Shown in pieces: positions 27,230-35,095 of a stretch of DNA of 64,000 bases. A model generated the notes under the pieces. It did not search any database. It saw only the letters and a list, made by a program, of their open reading frames with translations, and was not told where the DNA came from. The stretch lies in NCBI GenBank assembly GCA_051746985.1, contig JBNJFP010000005.1:1-64000 (forward strand). Direction: 5' to 3'. This stretch comes from Fodinibius sp051746985. Its GTDB lineage: Bacteria; Bacteroidota; Rhodothermia; Balneolales; Balneolaceae. Within the stretch, counting starts at the first letter, position 1, and the number at the start of each line of letters is the position of its first letter. A program made the position numbers and the translations under genes.

Positions 27230-28384
27230 TTACGGCTTAATTTTAATATCGATTTTCTCTGTGGGGTCCTGCTTCTGGTTGCGGATAGCCAGTTGCTGAA
27301 TGACATTATTGGATAGCTCCACAAATGCCTGGGCTGATTTTGTTTCCATATCCCCCAAAACAATAGGTTTGCCGTTGTCGCCACTTTCACGCACTTTTTG
27401 CTCCAACGGGATTTCTCCCAGGAAGTTCGTGCCCATGCGCTCAGCCAGGTTGCGAACGCCATGCTTGCCAAAGATGTGATATTTCTTTTCCGGCATATCC
27501 TCGGGAATAAAGTACGCCATATTTTCAATCATCCCCAGCACAGGTACGTTTACTTTCTTAAACATCGCCACACCTTTTCGGGCGTCATCGAGGGCGACAT
27601 CCTGTGGGGTAGAAACAATAACGGCACCCGTCAGCGGCACGGTTTGCACCAGTGTAAGCTGGATGTCGCCGGTTCCTGGAGGTAGGTCGAGTACCAGGTA
27701 ATCCAGTTCGCCCCACTCTACCTCATTCATGAACTGTTTAACGGCGCTGGTCACCATGGGTCCACGCCAAATCATCGCCTGATCGGGATCAACGAGCATG
27801 CCCATCGACAGAAAGCGGACGCCGTATTTTTCTTTTGGGATGAGCTTTTTTTGGGTTGTAATATTGGGACGTCCGTGGGCATCCATCATGGTAGGGATAC
27901 TGGGGCCATAAATATCGGTATCCAACAAACCAACTTTGGCACCGGTGCGCGCCAAACCGCAAGCCAGGTTTACGGCGACCGTAGATTTCCCAACACCCCC
28001 TTTGCCTGATGCTACCGCAATAATATTCTTTACCCCCGAAAGGACTTCTTCATCCTGATCTTGCTGCTGCTCACGTTTTTTGCGATGTCCCTGGCCGGGA
28101 AATTCGCCCTTGTCTTCGTTATTGCGAAATTTTGAAATGTTTACCGCTGTGGTGATATCCAGCACGGCATCTTTATCCACAAATTTACGGATGGCATCTT
28201 CGCACAGCTCTTTAAGCTTGGACTCCAGTTTGGGATCTTTCTCAGGGAGGTCAATCGTAAAGGTGATGAACGAATCCTGAATAATAAGGTCTTCGATCAT
28301 GTCGAGGGTCACCAGATCCTTTTCCATCTCGGGATGCATCACGTGTGTCAGTGCCGTACGAACTTGTTGCTTATTAATGGCCAT
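27230..28384 (-). CDS. mrp: Mrp/NBP35 family Fe-S cluster carrier ATPase
   Basis: 384 residues. The N-terminal MIP18/DUF59 domain (1-90) is followed by a linker, then a deviant Walker A P-loop SGKGGVGKST (126-135), LLDTDIYGPSIPTM and DYLVLDLPPGTGD. It should assemble or carry [4Fe-4S] clusters to apoproteins. The C-terminal CxxC that bridges the cluster in E. coli Mrp is replaced by FIPEDMPEKKYHIFG. This substitution occurs in Bacteroidota Mrp as I recall, so cluster binding may differ. It is monocistronic. Confidence 0.92.
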   Translation of the reverse strand: MAINKQQVRTALTHVMHPEMEKDLVTLDMIEDLIIQDSFITFTIDLPEKDPKLESKLKELCEDAIRKFVDKDAVLDITTAVNISKFRNNEDKGEFPGQGHRKKREQQQDQDEEVLSGVKNIIAVASGKGGVGKSTVAVNLACGLARTGAKVGLLDTDIYGPSIPTMMDAHGRPNITTQKKLIPKEKYGVRFLSMGMLVDPDQAMIWRGPMVTSAVKQFMNEVEWGELDYLVLDLPPGTGDIQLTLVQTVPLTGAVIVSTPQDVALDDARKGVAMFKKVNVPVLGMIENMAYFIPEDMPEKKYHIFGKHGVRNLAERMGTNFLGEIPLEQKVRESGDNGKPIVLGDMETKSAQAFVELSNNVIQQLAIRNQKQDPTEKIDIKIKP

Positions 28385-28813
28385 GGGTCAAATAAATCTT
28401 GGATTGGGCTAAATTTTTCAGTCTATAAAGATAATGATTTCTCGTCAGATGCTAAACGCTTATTGCGACTAAATAATTTGGCTGACTGGTAGGGCAATAG
28501 CACTTGTTGATCGGATATTCGCGGCATAGTTCCCGGTGCTCTGCTTGGGGATGTAAGTCGTTACCGCTTCAGCATCAGGGCGTAATCACGGTTTTATCTG
28601 CGGAGATTAGGTTGAAATCAGGATCATGCTACATAGTTGGTTTTTGGAGAAGTCGAAACAGAACTGAGTAACAGAATACATTCTCTATTCTATAACGAAA
28701 TCCGTATTTTGGGCGACTGAAAGTTTCGAACAAACAGCGTGTCATCCTGAACTTGTTACAGGATCTGGAGAAACGAATGAGATTTTACTGAGACCTAAAA
28801 CAAAAGATTATCC
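28385..28813. other. 429-bp intergenic region upstream of gcvT
   Basis: Between the divergent mrp and gcvT starts. I find no plausible gene, no tRNA and no glycine-riboswitch core. Its recognisable element is a short palindromic repeat at 28744-28764. The rest is ordinary mixed-composition DNA that presumably holds both promoters. Confidence 0.6.
28744..28764. repeat. Intergenic palindromic repeat (CCTGAACTTGTTnCAGG type)
   Basis: ATCCTG and CAGGAT flank AACTTGTTA. This matches a short palindrome often found repeated between genes in bacterial genomes (GTCATCCTGAACTTGTTTCA form). A degenerate copy lies at about 26471-26493. On RNA it could form a small hairpin. Confidence 0.5.
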
Positions 28814-29908
28814 ATGTTGAAACGAACGCCTTTTTACGATATCCACGAACAAGCCGGAGCAAAGCTTATCGACTTTGGCGGGTTTGAGATGCCCGTGCAG
28901 TACGACAGTATCCGTAAAGAGCATAACGCCGTGCGCGAAAAAGTGGGCATGTTTGACGTGTCGCACATGGGCGAATTTTATGTCACTGGTGATGAGGCGC
29001 TGGAGTTGATTCAGCATGTAACCATTAACGACGCCTCGAAGCTGGTGCCGGGTAAGGCGCAGTACTCAGCTATGTGTTATAAGGATGGTGGTATTGTAGA
29101 TGACTTATTGGTGTATATGCTGGATGAAAACGAATATATCTTGGTGGTAAATGCTTCAAATATTGAAAAGGATTTTGAGTGGATCGCCCAGAATAATTCT
29201 TTTGATGCTGAGCTTACCAATCTTTCAGATGATACGTGTCTGCTGGCCGTACAGGGACCTAAGGCGGTGGAGACGCTGCAAAAACTGACCGACACCGATC
29301 TTTCTGCTATCAAATTTTATACCTTTGAGCTGGGTACGTTGGCTGGGTTTGATGATGTGACGCTTTCGGCCACCGGATATACCGGCGAAAAAGGATTCGA
29401 GCTGTATTTTAACAAGGATAGCGTCGATCCCGAAGCCATCTGGAACGCCATTATGGAAGCTGGCGAAGAGTTTGGTATTGAACCGTGTGGACTCGGCGCG
29501 CGCGATACGCTTCGGTTGGAAAAAGGGTTCGCACTCTATGGCAATGACATCACCAAAGAAACAGATCCACTGGAAGCACGCATGGGTTGGCTAACCAAGC
29601 TCGAGAAGGGTGATTTTATTGGCCGGGATGCTCTGTTAAAAGTAAAAGAAGAAGGATTAGATCGAAAGTTGGTAGGTCTGACTATCGACGACAAACGCTC
29701 TATTCCACGCAAGGATTACAAGATTTTTGATAATGAAGATAATGAGATTGGCTTTGTTACCAGCGGGTCGCGATCAATAACGCTGGGCACAAATATCGCC
29801 ATGGGCTATGTTTCTGTTGACTATGCCGAGGAAGGGAAATCCGTTTATGTGGAGATCCGAAACAAAAAGGCCGAGGCTACAGTAACAAAACCACCATTTG
29901 TGAAATAA
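28814..29908 (+). CDS. gcvT: Aminomethyltransferase, glycine cleavage T-protein
   Basis: 364 residues. It starts MLKRTPFYDIHEQAGAKLIDF and has the folate-binding core: MPVQYDSIRKEHNAVREKVGMFDVSHMGEF, then SATGYTGEKGFELYF, the conserved Asp region CGLGARDTLRLEKGFALYGND and the C-terminal VGLTIDDKRSIPRK and TSGSRSITLGTNIAMGYV. It transfers the methylene group from the H-protein to tetrahydrofolate. gcvH and gcvP are not in the window. It is first in a co-directional run with comB, ftsK, lolA and a flippase-like gene. Confidence 0.96.
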   Translation: MLKRTPFYDIHEQAGAKLIDFGGFEMPVQYDSIRKEHNAVREKVGMFDVSHMGEFYVTGDEALELIQHVTINDASKLVPGKAQYSAMCYKDGGIVDDLLVYMLDENEYILVVNASNIEKDFEWIAQNNSFDAELTNLSDDTCLLAVQGPKAVETLQKLTDTDLSAIKFYTFELGTLAGFDDVTLSATGYTGEKGFELYFNKDSVDPEAIWNAIMEAGEEFGIEPCGLGARDTLRLEKGFALYGNDITKETDPLEARMGWLTKLEKGDFIGRDALLKVKEEGLDRKLVGLTIDDKRSIPRKDYKIFDNEDNEIGFVTSGSRSITLGTNIAMGYVSVDYAEEGKSVYVEIRNKKAEATVTKPPFVK

Positions 29909-29968
29909 TAGTAGATGGGGATCTAAATAGTTGCTAATATATCAACAGGGATAAATAAAATATTTTAT

Positions 29969-30706
29969 ATGACAAACATTGATGTTTTCTCATCAGCGCA
30001 CTCTTTTAAGGAAGAGGATGTGCGCGACAAAACGGTGGTGATTATTGATGTGCTTCGGGCCAGTTCTACAATGATTACGGCGCTGGAAAACGGGGCCAAA
30101 GGCGTTATTGCCGTGGGCGATATGGATGACGCCAGCAAGATATCGCACAACTTGGATGCCAAAAGCTTTTTGATGAGTGGCGAAAAGGATGGGGTGACCA
30201 TTGAAGGTTATGATCTCGGGAATTCTCCATTGGAGCATACCGGAGAAGTTGTCAAGGGAAAGACGATCATCCTGAATACCACCAATGGCACCAAAGCGAT
30301 TAAGCGTTGCAGCCTGGCCGAGCAAATTATTGTAGGGTCATTTTTGAACTTGAATGCTATTGTTGATTATCTGAAAGAGCATGGTAATGAAGTGTTGCTC
30401 GTTTGTGCCGGTTGGCGTGGACGACTGTCGCTCGAGGATATGCTTTGTGCTGGAAATATTATTTACGAACTTTGTGGCGGCGAATTGACGGCAGAGGCTC
30501 GGGATGGAGCGAAAGTAGCTTTTGGTCTTTATGAAAAATTTGGTGATGATATAGAAAACAGCATCAAATCATCTAACTATGCCGTTCGGCTTAAAGATAT
30601 TGTGAGTGAAGATGATCTTTTATATTGCTGTCAGCGCAGTATAACACAGATTTTACCTGCACTTAACGAAGGAATAATTTCTGATATAAATGGCAAAGAA
30701 CAGTAA
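29969..30706 (+). CDS. comB: 2-phosphosulfolactate phosphatase family protein (ComB)
   Basis: 245 residues. It aligns with ComB proteins: VVIIDVLRASSTMITAL near the N-terminus with the Asp/Arg active-site strand, LMSGEKDGVTIEGYDLGNSP, ILNTTNGTKAI and VCAGWRGRLSLEDMLCAGN. ComB removes phosphate from 2-phosphosulfolactate, a coenzyme M step in methanogens, and bacterial homologues act in sulfolactate metabolism or on other sulfonates. No ComA or ComC is adjacent, so the bacterial role is uncertain. It ends inside ftsK, overlapping it by 17 bp. Confidence 0.88.
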   Translation: MTNIDVFSSAHSFKEEDVRDKTVVIIDVLRASSTMITALENGAKGVIAVGDMDDASKISHNLDAKSFLMSGEKDGVTIEGYDLGNSPLEHTGEVVKGKTIILNTTNGTKAIKRCSLAEQIIVGSFLNLNAIVDYLKEHGNEVLLVCAGWRGRLSLEDMLCAGNIIYELCGGELTAEARDGAKVAFGLYEKFGDDIENSIKSSNYAVRLKDIVSEDDLLYCCQRSITQILPALNEGIISDINGKEQ

Positions 30707-33242
30707 TTCAGGCGGATTTTTGGGCGGGCTTTCCGAATCCCGAAAAATGGAAATACTGGGGATCTTGGTAATGGCGATTGGAGGCCTGCTTGGCTTTAGT
30801 ATCGTTACCTACAATCCGTCCGACTATACATTTATACAATCACTTTCTACCGACAGCTTGTTTGCTTTGGATCAGGGGCCGGCCCTGCGTATCCAGAATG
30901 GGCTGGGTGTAATTGGCGCTTACCTGGCGCACTTTTTTGTCCACCTGCTTTTCGGGTACATCAGTATTATCATTCCGCTAATTATTGTGGGTTACGGTTG
31001 GTTTACGTTTAGAAATCGTGACGTAAGCTTGATGTTGTGGCCTACAGCATACGGCATCTGGAGTATGGTGCTGTTGGCTACGATTTTGGGATGGGTGAAT
31101 ACCAACTACGACTGGCTGGAATCGGTCTGGAATGGGGCGGCTGGGTTTTACCTCTCGCGGATCCTGCAAAATATTACGGGTATTGGGTCAATTATTATTC
31201 TTGGGGTGTTATTGTTGACGACCTTGTTGGCTTTGCTGGACCGAGATCTGCAGCATACCGTTGAGCGGGTTAAAGAATGGATTGCCAGTTTAAAAGCCTC
31301 ATATGAGGATTGGAAGGAGCGTCGCCAGCAGAAAAAAGAGGAAAAACGTAAGCGTAAAAAAGAACAGGCTGAACAAAAGGAAATTAAGAAACAGCGCCGC
31401 GCCGAAAAGCAGATGCGTAAGCAGACTAAACAATCCGAAAAAGGGCAGGAGCCAACGCCATCCCAAAGCAAAGGAAGCGCACCCGACCCCAAAGCGGAAT
31501 CGCGGCCAAGGTCTATTGATGAAATTGTAGAGGAATCCCATCAGCAGGATATTGAAAGACGCAAACAGCAACAGGAAGAAATACAAACGCTGGATCAGCG
31601 TCCTCGTGCGGACATTGAGAAAAAGAAAATTGCCGAGGAAGAGGATGACGATGTCGATATTTCGGTATATGTAGGGGAAGGCGATGAGCAGGCCGATGAA
31701 AAAGAGCTTGATAAGCAAAATAAAGATAAGGCGAAGGAAGTCCCCAAGGTTCGCTACAAATTTCCGACTATTGATCTGCTTGATTCGCCTCCTAATGAAG
31801 GAAATGAAGTGGATCTCGAAGAGATCAAGGACAACAAGCGCATTATTCTTGATAAGCTGAAGCGGCATAATATTGAGATTCGCAGCATTAATGCGATTGT
31901 GGGTCCAACAGTAACGCTTTACGAGCTCGATCCGGCTCCGGATGTAAAAATCAGCAAGATTGAAAGTTATGCCAATGACTTAAAGATGGCGACGGCGGCG
32001 AAGGGACTACGCATTATGGCGCCCATTCCCGGCCGGTCGGCGGTGGGAATTGAAGTGCCTAATGGAGCGCGTGAAACGGTTTTTATTAAGTCAGTTATCA
32101 ACACAAAAAAGTTTGTGGAAAGTGATTTTGAGCTACCGCTGGCCTTCGGAAAGACCATCGAGAATGAGGTGTTTATGGTGGATCTGACCAAAATGCCGCA
32201 CTTGCTTATTGCCGGTGCAACGGGGTCGGGTAAAACGGTGGGAATGAACACCATTATTACCTGCCTGCTGTATAAGTGTCACCCGGATGATCTGAAATTT
32301 GTGATGATCGATCCCAAAAAAATTGAGCTTTCGTTGTTTCAGAAAATTGAGGATCACTTCCTGGCAACCCTGCCCGGGGCCGAGGAGCCCATTATTACGG
32401 ATACGTCTGCGGCAAAAGAAACGCTTGAAAGTCTTACAAAAGAGATGGACGAGCGCTATGATCTGCTTAAGGATGGAATGGTGCGCGATATTCGGGCATA
32501 TAATGAGAAGTTTGACAACGGTGAGCTTGATGAAGACGAAGGCCACCGTCACCTGCCTTATATTGTTGTACTTATTGATGAGCTTGCCGATTTGATGATG
32601 ACGGCTGGGAAAGATATTGAGGAGCCCATTGCCCGTTTGGCGCAACTCGCTCGAGCGGTTGGAATTCACTTGGTGGTGGCTACGCAGCGTCCGTCGGTGA
32701 ACGTAATTACCGGTACGATTAAAGCGAACTTCCCGGGACGTATTGCCTATCAGGTGGCATCGAAGGTGGATTCACGCACTATTTTGGATACCGGCGGTGC
32801 CGATCAGCTCATTGGTCGTGGTGATATGCTGTTTACCAATGGCGGTGGCATGACGCGCATTCAGAATGCATTTGTATCAACAGCTGAGGTGGAAAGCATT
32901 ACCGATTTTATTGGCAATCAACGAGGATACAATAATAAGTACGAATTACCTGTTTTAGAAGATGAGTCCTCGTCAAGTGGCGATATCCCCGATCCCCTCG
33001 AAGATATTGACGAATTGTTTGAAGCGGCTGCTAAAGTGATTGTGTTGCATCAGCAAGGATCGGTTTCGCTATTGCAGCGGAAGCTGAAAATTGGCTACAA
33101 CCGCGCCGGACGCATTGTTGATCAGCTGTATAATGCAGGAGTTGTGGGGCCTTACCAAGGCAGTACGGCACGTGATGTGTTAGTTGAAGATGAAGAAGAA
33201 TTAGAAGAGTTACTGAATGATCTCGACGAATTTGATGGATAA
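30690..33242 (+). CDS. ftsK: DNA translocase FtsK
   Basis: 850 residues. Four N-terminal membrane helices (about 25-190) anchor it at the septum. A Lys/Glu/Gln-rich linker (about 205-350) leads to the motor: alpha domain, then Walker A GATGSGKTVGMN from residue 509, Walker B YIVVLIDELADLMM, and the C-terminal gamma winged helix (about 775-840, GSVSLLQRKLKIGYNRAGRI) that reads KOPS-type DNA signals. It clears chromosomes from the closing septum and activates dif recombination. Its start lies inside comB and its end overlaps lolA, so translation is coupled throughout. Confidence 0.97.
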   Translation: MAKNSNSGGFLGGLSESRKMEILGILVMAIGGLLGFSIVTYNPSDYTFIQSLSTDSLFALDQGPALRIQNGLGVIGAYLAHFFVHLLFGYISIIIPLIIVGYGWFTFRNRDVSLMLWPTAYGIWSMVLLATILGWVNTNYDWLESVWNGAAGFYLSRILQNITGIGSIIILGVLLLTTLLALLDRDLQHTVERVKEWIASLKASYEDWKERRQQKKEEKRKRKKEQAEQKEIKKQRRAEKQMRKQTKQSEKGQEPTPSQSKGSAPDPKAESRPRSIDEIVEESHQQDIERRKQQQEEIQTLDQRPRADIEKKKIAEEEDDDVDISVYVGEGDEQADEKELDKQNKDKAKEVPKVRYKFPTIDLLDSPPNEGNEVDLEEIKDNKRIILDKLKRHNIEIRSINAIVGPTVTLYELDPAPDVKISKIESYANDLKMATAAKGLRIMAPIPGRSAVGIEVPNGARETVFIKSVINTKKFVESDFELPLAFGKTIENEVFMVDLTKMPHLLIAGATGSGKTVGMNTIITCLLYKCHPDDLKFVMIDPKKIELSLFQKIEDHFLATLPGAEEPIITDTSAAKETLESLTKEMDERYDLLKDGMVRDIRAYNEKFDNGELDEDEGHRHLPYIVVLIDELADLMMTAGKDIEEPIARLAQLARAVGIHLVVATQRPSVNVITGTIKANFPGRIAYQVASKVDSRTILDTGGADQLIGRGDMLFTNGGGMTRIQNAFVSTAEVESITDFIGNQRGYNNKYELPVLEDESSSSGDIPDPLEDIDELFEAAAKVIVLHQQGSVSLLQRKLKIGYNRAGRIVDQLYNAGVVGPYQGSTARDVLVEDEEELEELLNDLDEFDG

Positions 33243-33855
33243 ATTTGTAGCAACGTTCGTACTTACCATACTCATTGGCTTGAGTAGCTTCCAAAGTGGT
33301 TTTGCGCAAGATGATGCTTTTACCCAATTAAAGCAGAAGTTTGAGCAGGGGGCTATTTTTAATGCTGATTTCCAGCACCAATCCGTAGATTCCTATACCC
33401 AGGATACCGTAGCCAGTGATGGGCAAATTTGGGTGGGCGAACAGCACTACAAGGTACATTCAAAAAGCCAGACCGTTGTGGTTGACGGGCAGGAGTCAAG
33501 GGTATATGATGACGGTAGAAATCGGTTAATTATCAGCAAGTATGAGCCTGAGGATGATGATTTTGCTCCTTCTCGAATTCTAAATGGTGTTGACTCCACC
33601 TTTACGGTAAAAACACAAGAGGAGCGAGATGAACAGACGTATATTTTGTTGAAGTCTGATGATCCGTTTGCGATTTATAAGAAAGTAGAAATTTATTTAG
33701 ACTCAGAGCTGATTCCGCAAAAGATTGAAGCTGTTGACCCATCCGATAATATCATAACTACGACCTTTAATACAGGGAAGTTTGTAAATCAGGATGATAA
33801 GATGTTTAAGCTCGACTATCCGGAAAGTGCAGAAGTTGTGGATATGAGAAATTAA
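33235..33855 (+). CDS. lolA: LolA-like outer-membrane lipoprotein carrier
   Basis: 206 residues from the ATG at 33235, which overlaps the ftsK stop by 8 bp. An upstream ATG at 33217 would only lengthen the signal. The signal peptide ends near GFAQ. The rest matches the unclosed LolA beta-barrel: IFNADFQHQSV, SDGQIWVGEQHYKV, YDDGRNRLIISKYEPED and IYLDSELIPQKIEAVDPSDN. It should ferry lipoproteins across the periplasm. The ftsK-lolA neighbourhood occurs in other Bacteroidota as I recall it. Confidence 0.87.
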   Translation: MDKFVATFVLTILIGLSSFQSGFAQDDAFTQLKQKFEQGAIFNADFQHQSVDSYTQDTVASDGQIWVGEQHYKVHSKSQTVVVDGQESRVYDDGRNRLIISKYEPEDDDFAPSRILNGVDSTFTVKTQEERDEQTYILLKSDDPFAIYKKVEIYLDSELIPQKIEAVDPSDNIITTTFNTGKFVNQDDKMFKLDYPESAEVVDMRN

Positions 33856-33873
33856 AATGCTATTCAATTTTTA

Positions 33874-34905
33874 ATGTACAAGCGAATAATTAAAATTGGT
33901 TTGGCTCTTTCACTGGGAGGGCTGTTTTTGTGGTTGGCTTTTCGAAATGTCCAGCTGCAAGAGGTATGGGAACACTCCAAGAATATTCAATTTACGTGGC
34001 TGTTTCCCTTTGCAATAGCAGCTATGTTTAGTCATATCTTCAGAGCCGAACGGTGGCGACTGTTTATTGAACAGGATAAAGAAGATCTCGATCGTATTAC
34101 GTTGATTTCAGGTGTTCTTGTGGGGTATGTCATGAATTTAGTTGGGCCCAGATTTGGAGAGGTTTCCCGGCCGGTGTATGTGGGCAAAAAAGAGGGACTC
34201 AGCAGCTCCAAGCTGATGGGTACTATTGTGTTGGAACGCGTTATTGACGTAGTTGTAATGGCTTTTTTAATGGCCGTTTTATCGGTGTATGTAATTGCCG
34301 ATATGAACGTGCTGAGACAAATATTTGGTGATGAAACCATAAACTTTTTAACAAATGAATCCAGCTTGCTTACCTACCTTTGGACGGCGTTCATGCTGGT
34401 AGCACTGGCAGGCATTGGTTATGGATTATTGCGGTTGTTATTCTATTTAGGGGATAAATTCGAATTTTTACAACAATGGGTTTATAAAGCAAAACGGGCG
34501 TTTGTCATGTTCAAGAACGGTCTGATGGCGGCGCGTGATGTGGAGCGCTGGTGGCTGTTTTTATTTTATACGATTTGTATCTGGCTGTGCTACACGCTGA
34601 TGACCTACATCCCATTTTGGATGTTTGATATGCAGGAAGTTTATAATTTAGATATGTTGGACGCATTGGTCATTACGGTGATTTCAGCTATCGGAATTGC
34701 AATACCTTCGCCCGGTGGATTGGGAACCTATCATTATTTTGTAAAGCAATCTCTGCTGGTTCTTTTTGCCGTGCCAGCTGTTACAGGCATTGCCTATGCT
34801 ACAGTTACTCATGGTGTAATGGTATTATTTGTGGTAAGCATAACCCCTATTTTTCTTTTTGTGGATAAACTTCGCTCAACTAAAGCCGGAGAATCAGTCG
34901 TATAG
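33874..34905 (+). CDS. UPF0104/lysylphosphatidylglycerol synthase-type membrane protein
   Basis: 343 residues, about eight membrane helices. It matches the flippase-like TM region of MprF and UPF0104 proteins: RAERWRLFIEQ, GVLVGYVMNLVGPRFGEVSRPVY and ISAIGIAIPSPGGLGTYHYFVKQSLL. There is no catalytic domain attached, so it is a stand-alone membrane domain that may flip or bind a lipid. It is the last gene of the gcvT-comB-ftsK-lolA run. The substrate is unknown. Confidence 0.85.
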   Translation: MYKRIIKIGLALSLGGLFLWLAFRNVQLQEVWEHSKNIQFTWLFPFAIAAMFSHIFRAERWRLFIEQDKEDLDRITLISGVLVGYVMNLVGPRFGEVSRPVYVGKKEGLSSSKLMGTIVLERVIDVVVMAFLMAVLSVYVIADMNVLRQIFGDETINFLTNESSLLTYLWTAFMLVALAGIGYGLLRLLFYLGDKFEFLQQWVYKAKRAFVMFKNGLMAARDVERWWLFLFYTICIWLCYTLMTYIPFWMFDMQEVYNLDMLDALVITVISAIGIAIPSPGGLGTYHYFVKQSLLVLFAVPAVTGIAYATVTHGVMVLFVVSITPIFLFVDKLRSTKAGESVV

Positions 34906-35050
34906 TTTTTGTAGATTCAGCGTTTATAAAACCGACTTATTTCAAGCGTCCTGCAATTCTGGGATTCTTTTTTCGTTATTCGAAACAGACAAGCGGGAGA
35001 TAGGTATAAAAACGGCATAATTGATACATTAATCGTTGCCAAAAAATTAG

Positions 35051-35058
35051 TACCTTTA
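35051..35058 (+). promoter_or_regulatory. Candidate -7 promoter box for the envelope operon
   Basis: TACCTTTA, similar to the Bacteroidota -7 element TAnnTTTG, in the same string (GTACCTTTA) as ahead of uvrA. It lies 37 nt ahead of the preferred start at 35096. No convincing -33 element is spaced from it. Confidence 0.35.
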
Positions 35059-35095
35059 ATGCTGATTTTCGGCATCCATGAATTACAATGTTAGC

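Noticed and set aside
27069..27299. Plus-strand ORF of about 76 residues after the SRPBCC gene
   Set aside because: It overlaps the 3' end of mrp, has no recognised pattern and a composition like non-coding DNA; the first part is only a short hydrophobic stretch.
28385..28813. Glycine riboswitch upstream of gcvT
   Set aside because: I looked for the conserved glycine aptamer core and did not find it in this 429-bp region.
31299..31868. Long minus-strand ORF inside ftsK
   Set aside because: It is a mirror of the Lys/Glu-rich FtsK linker and has no family; ftsK is certain here.
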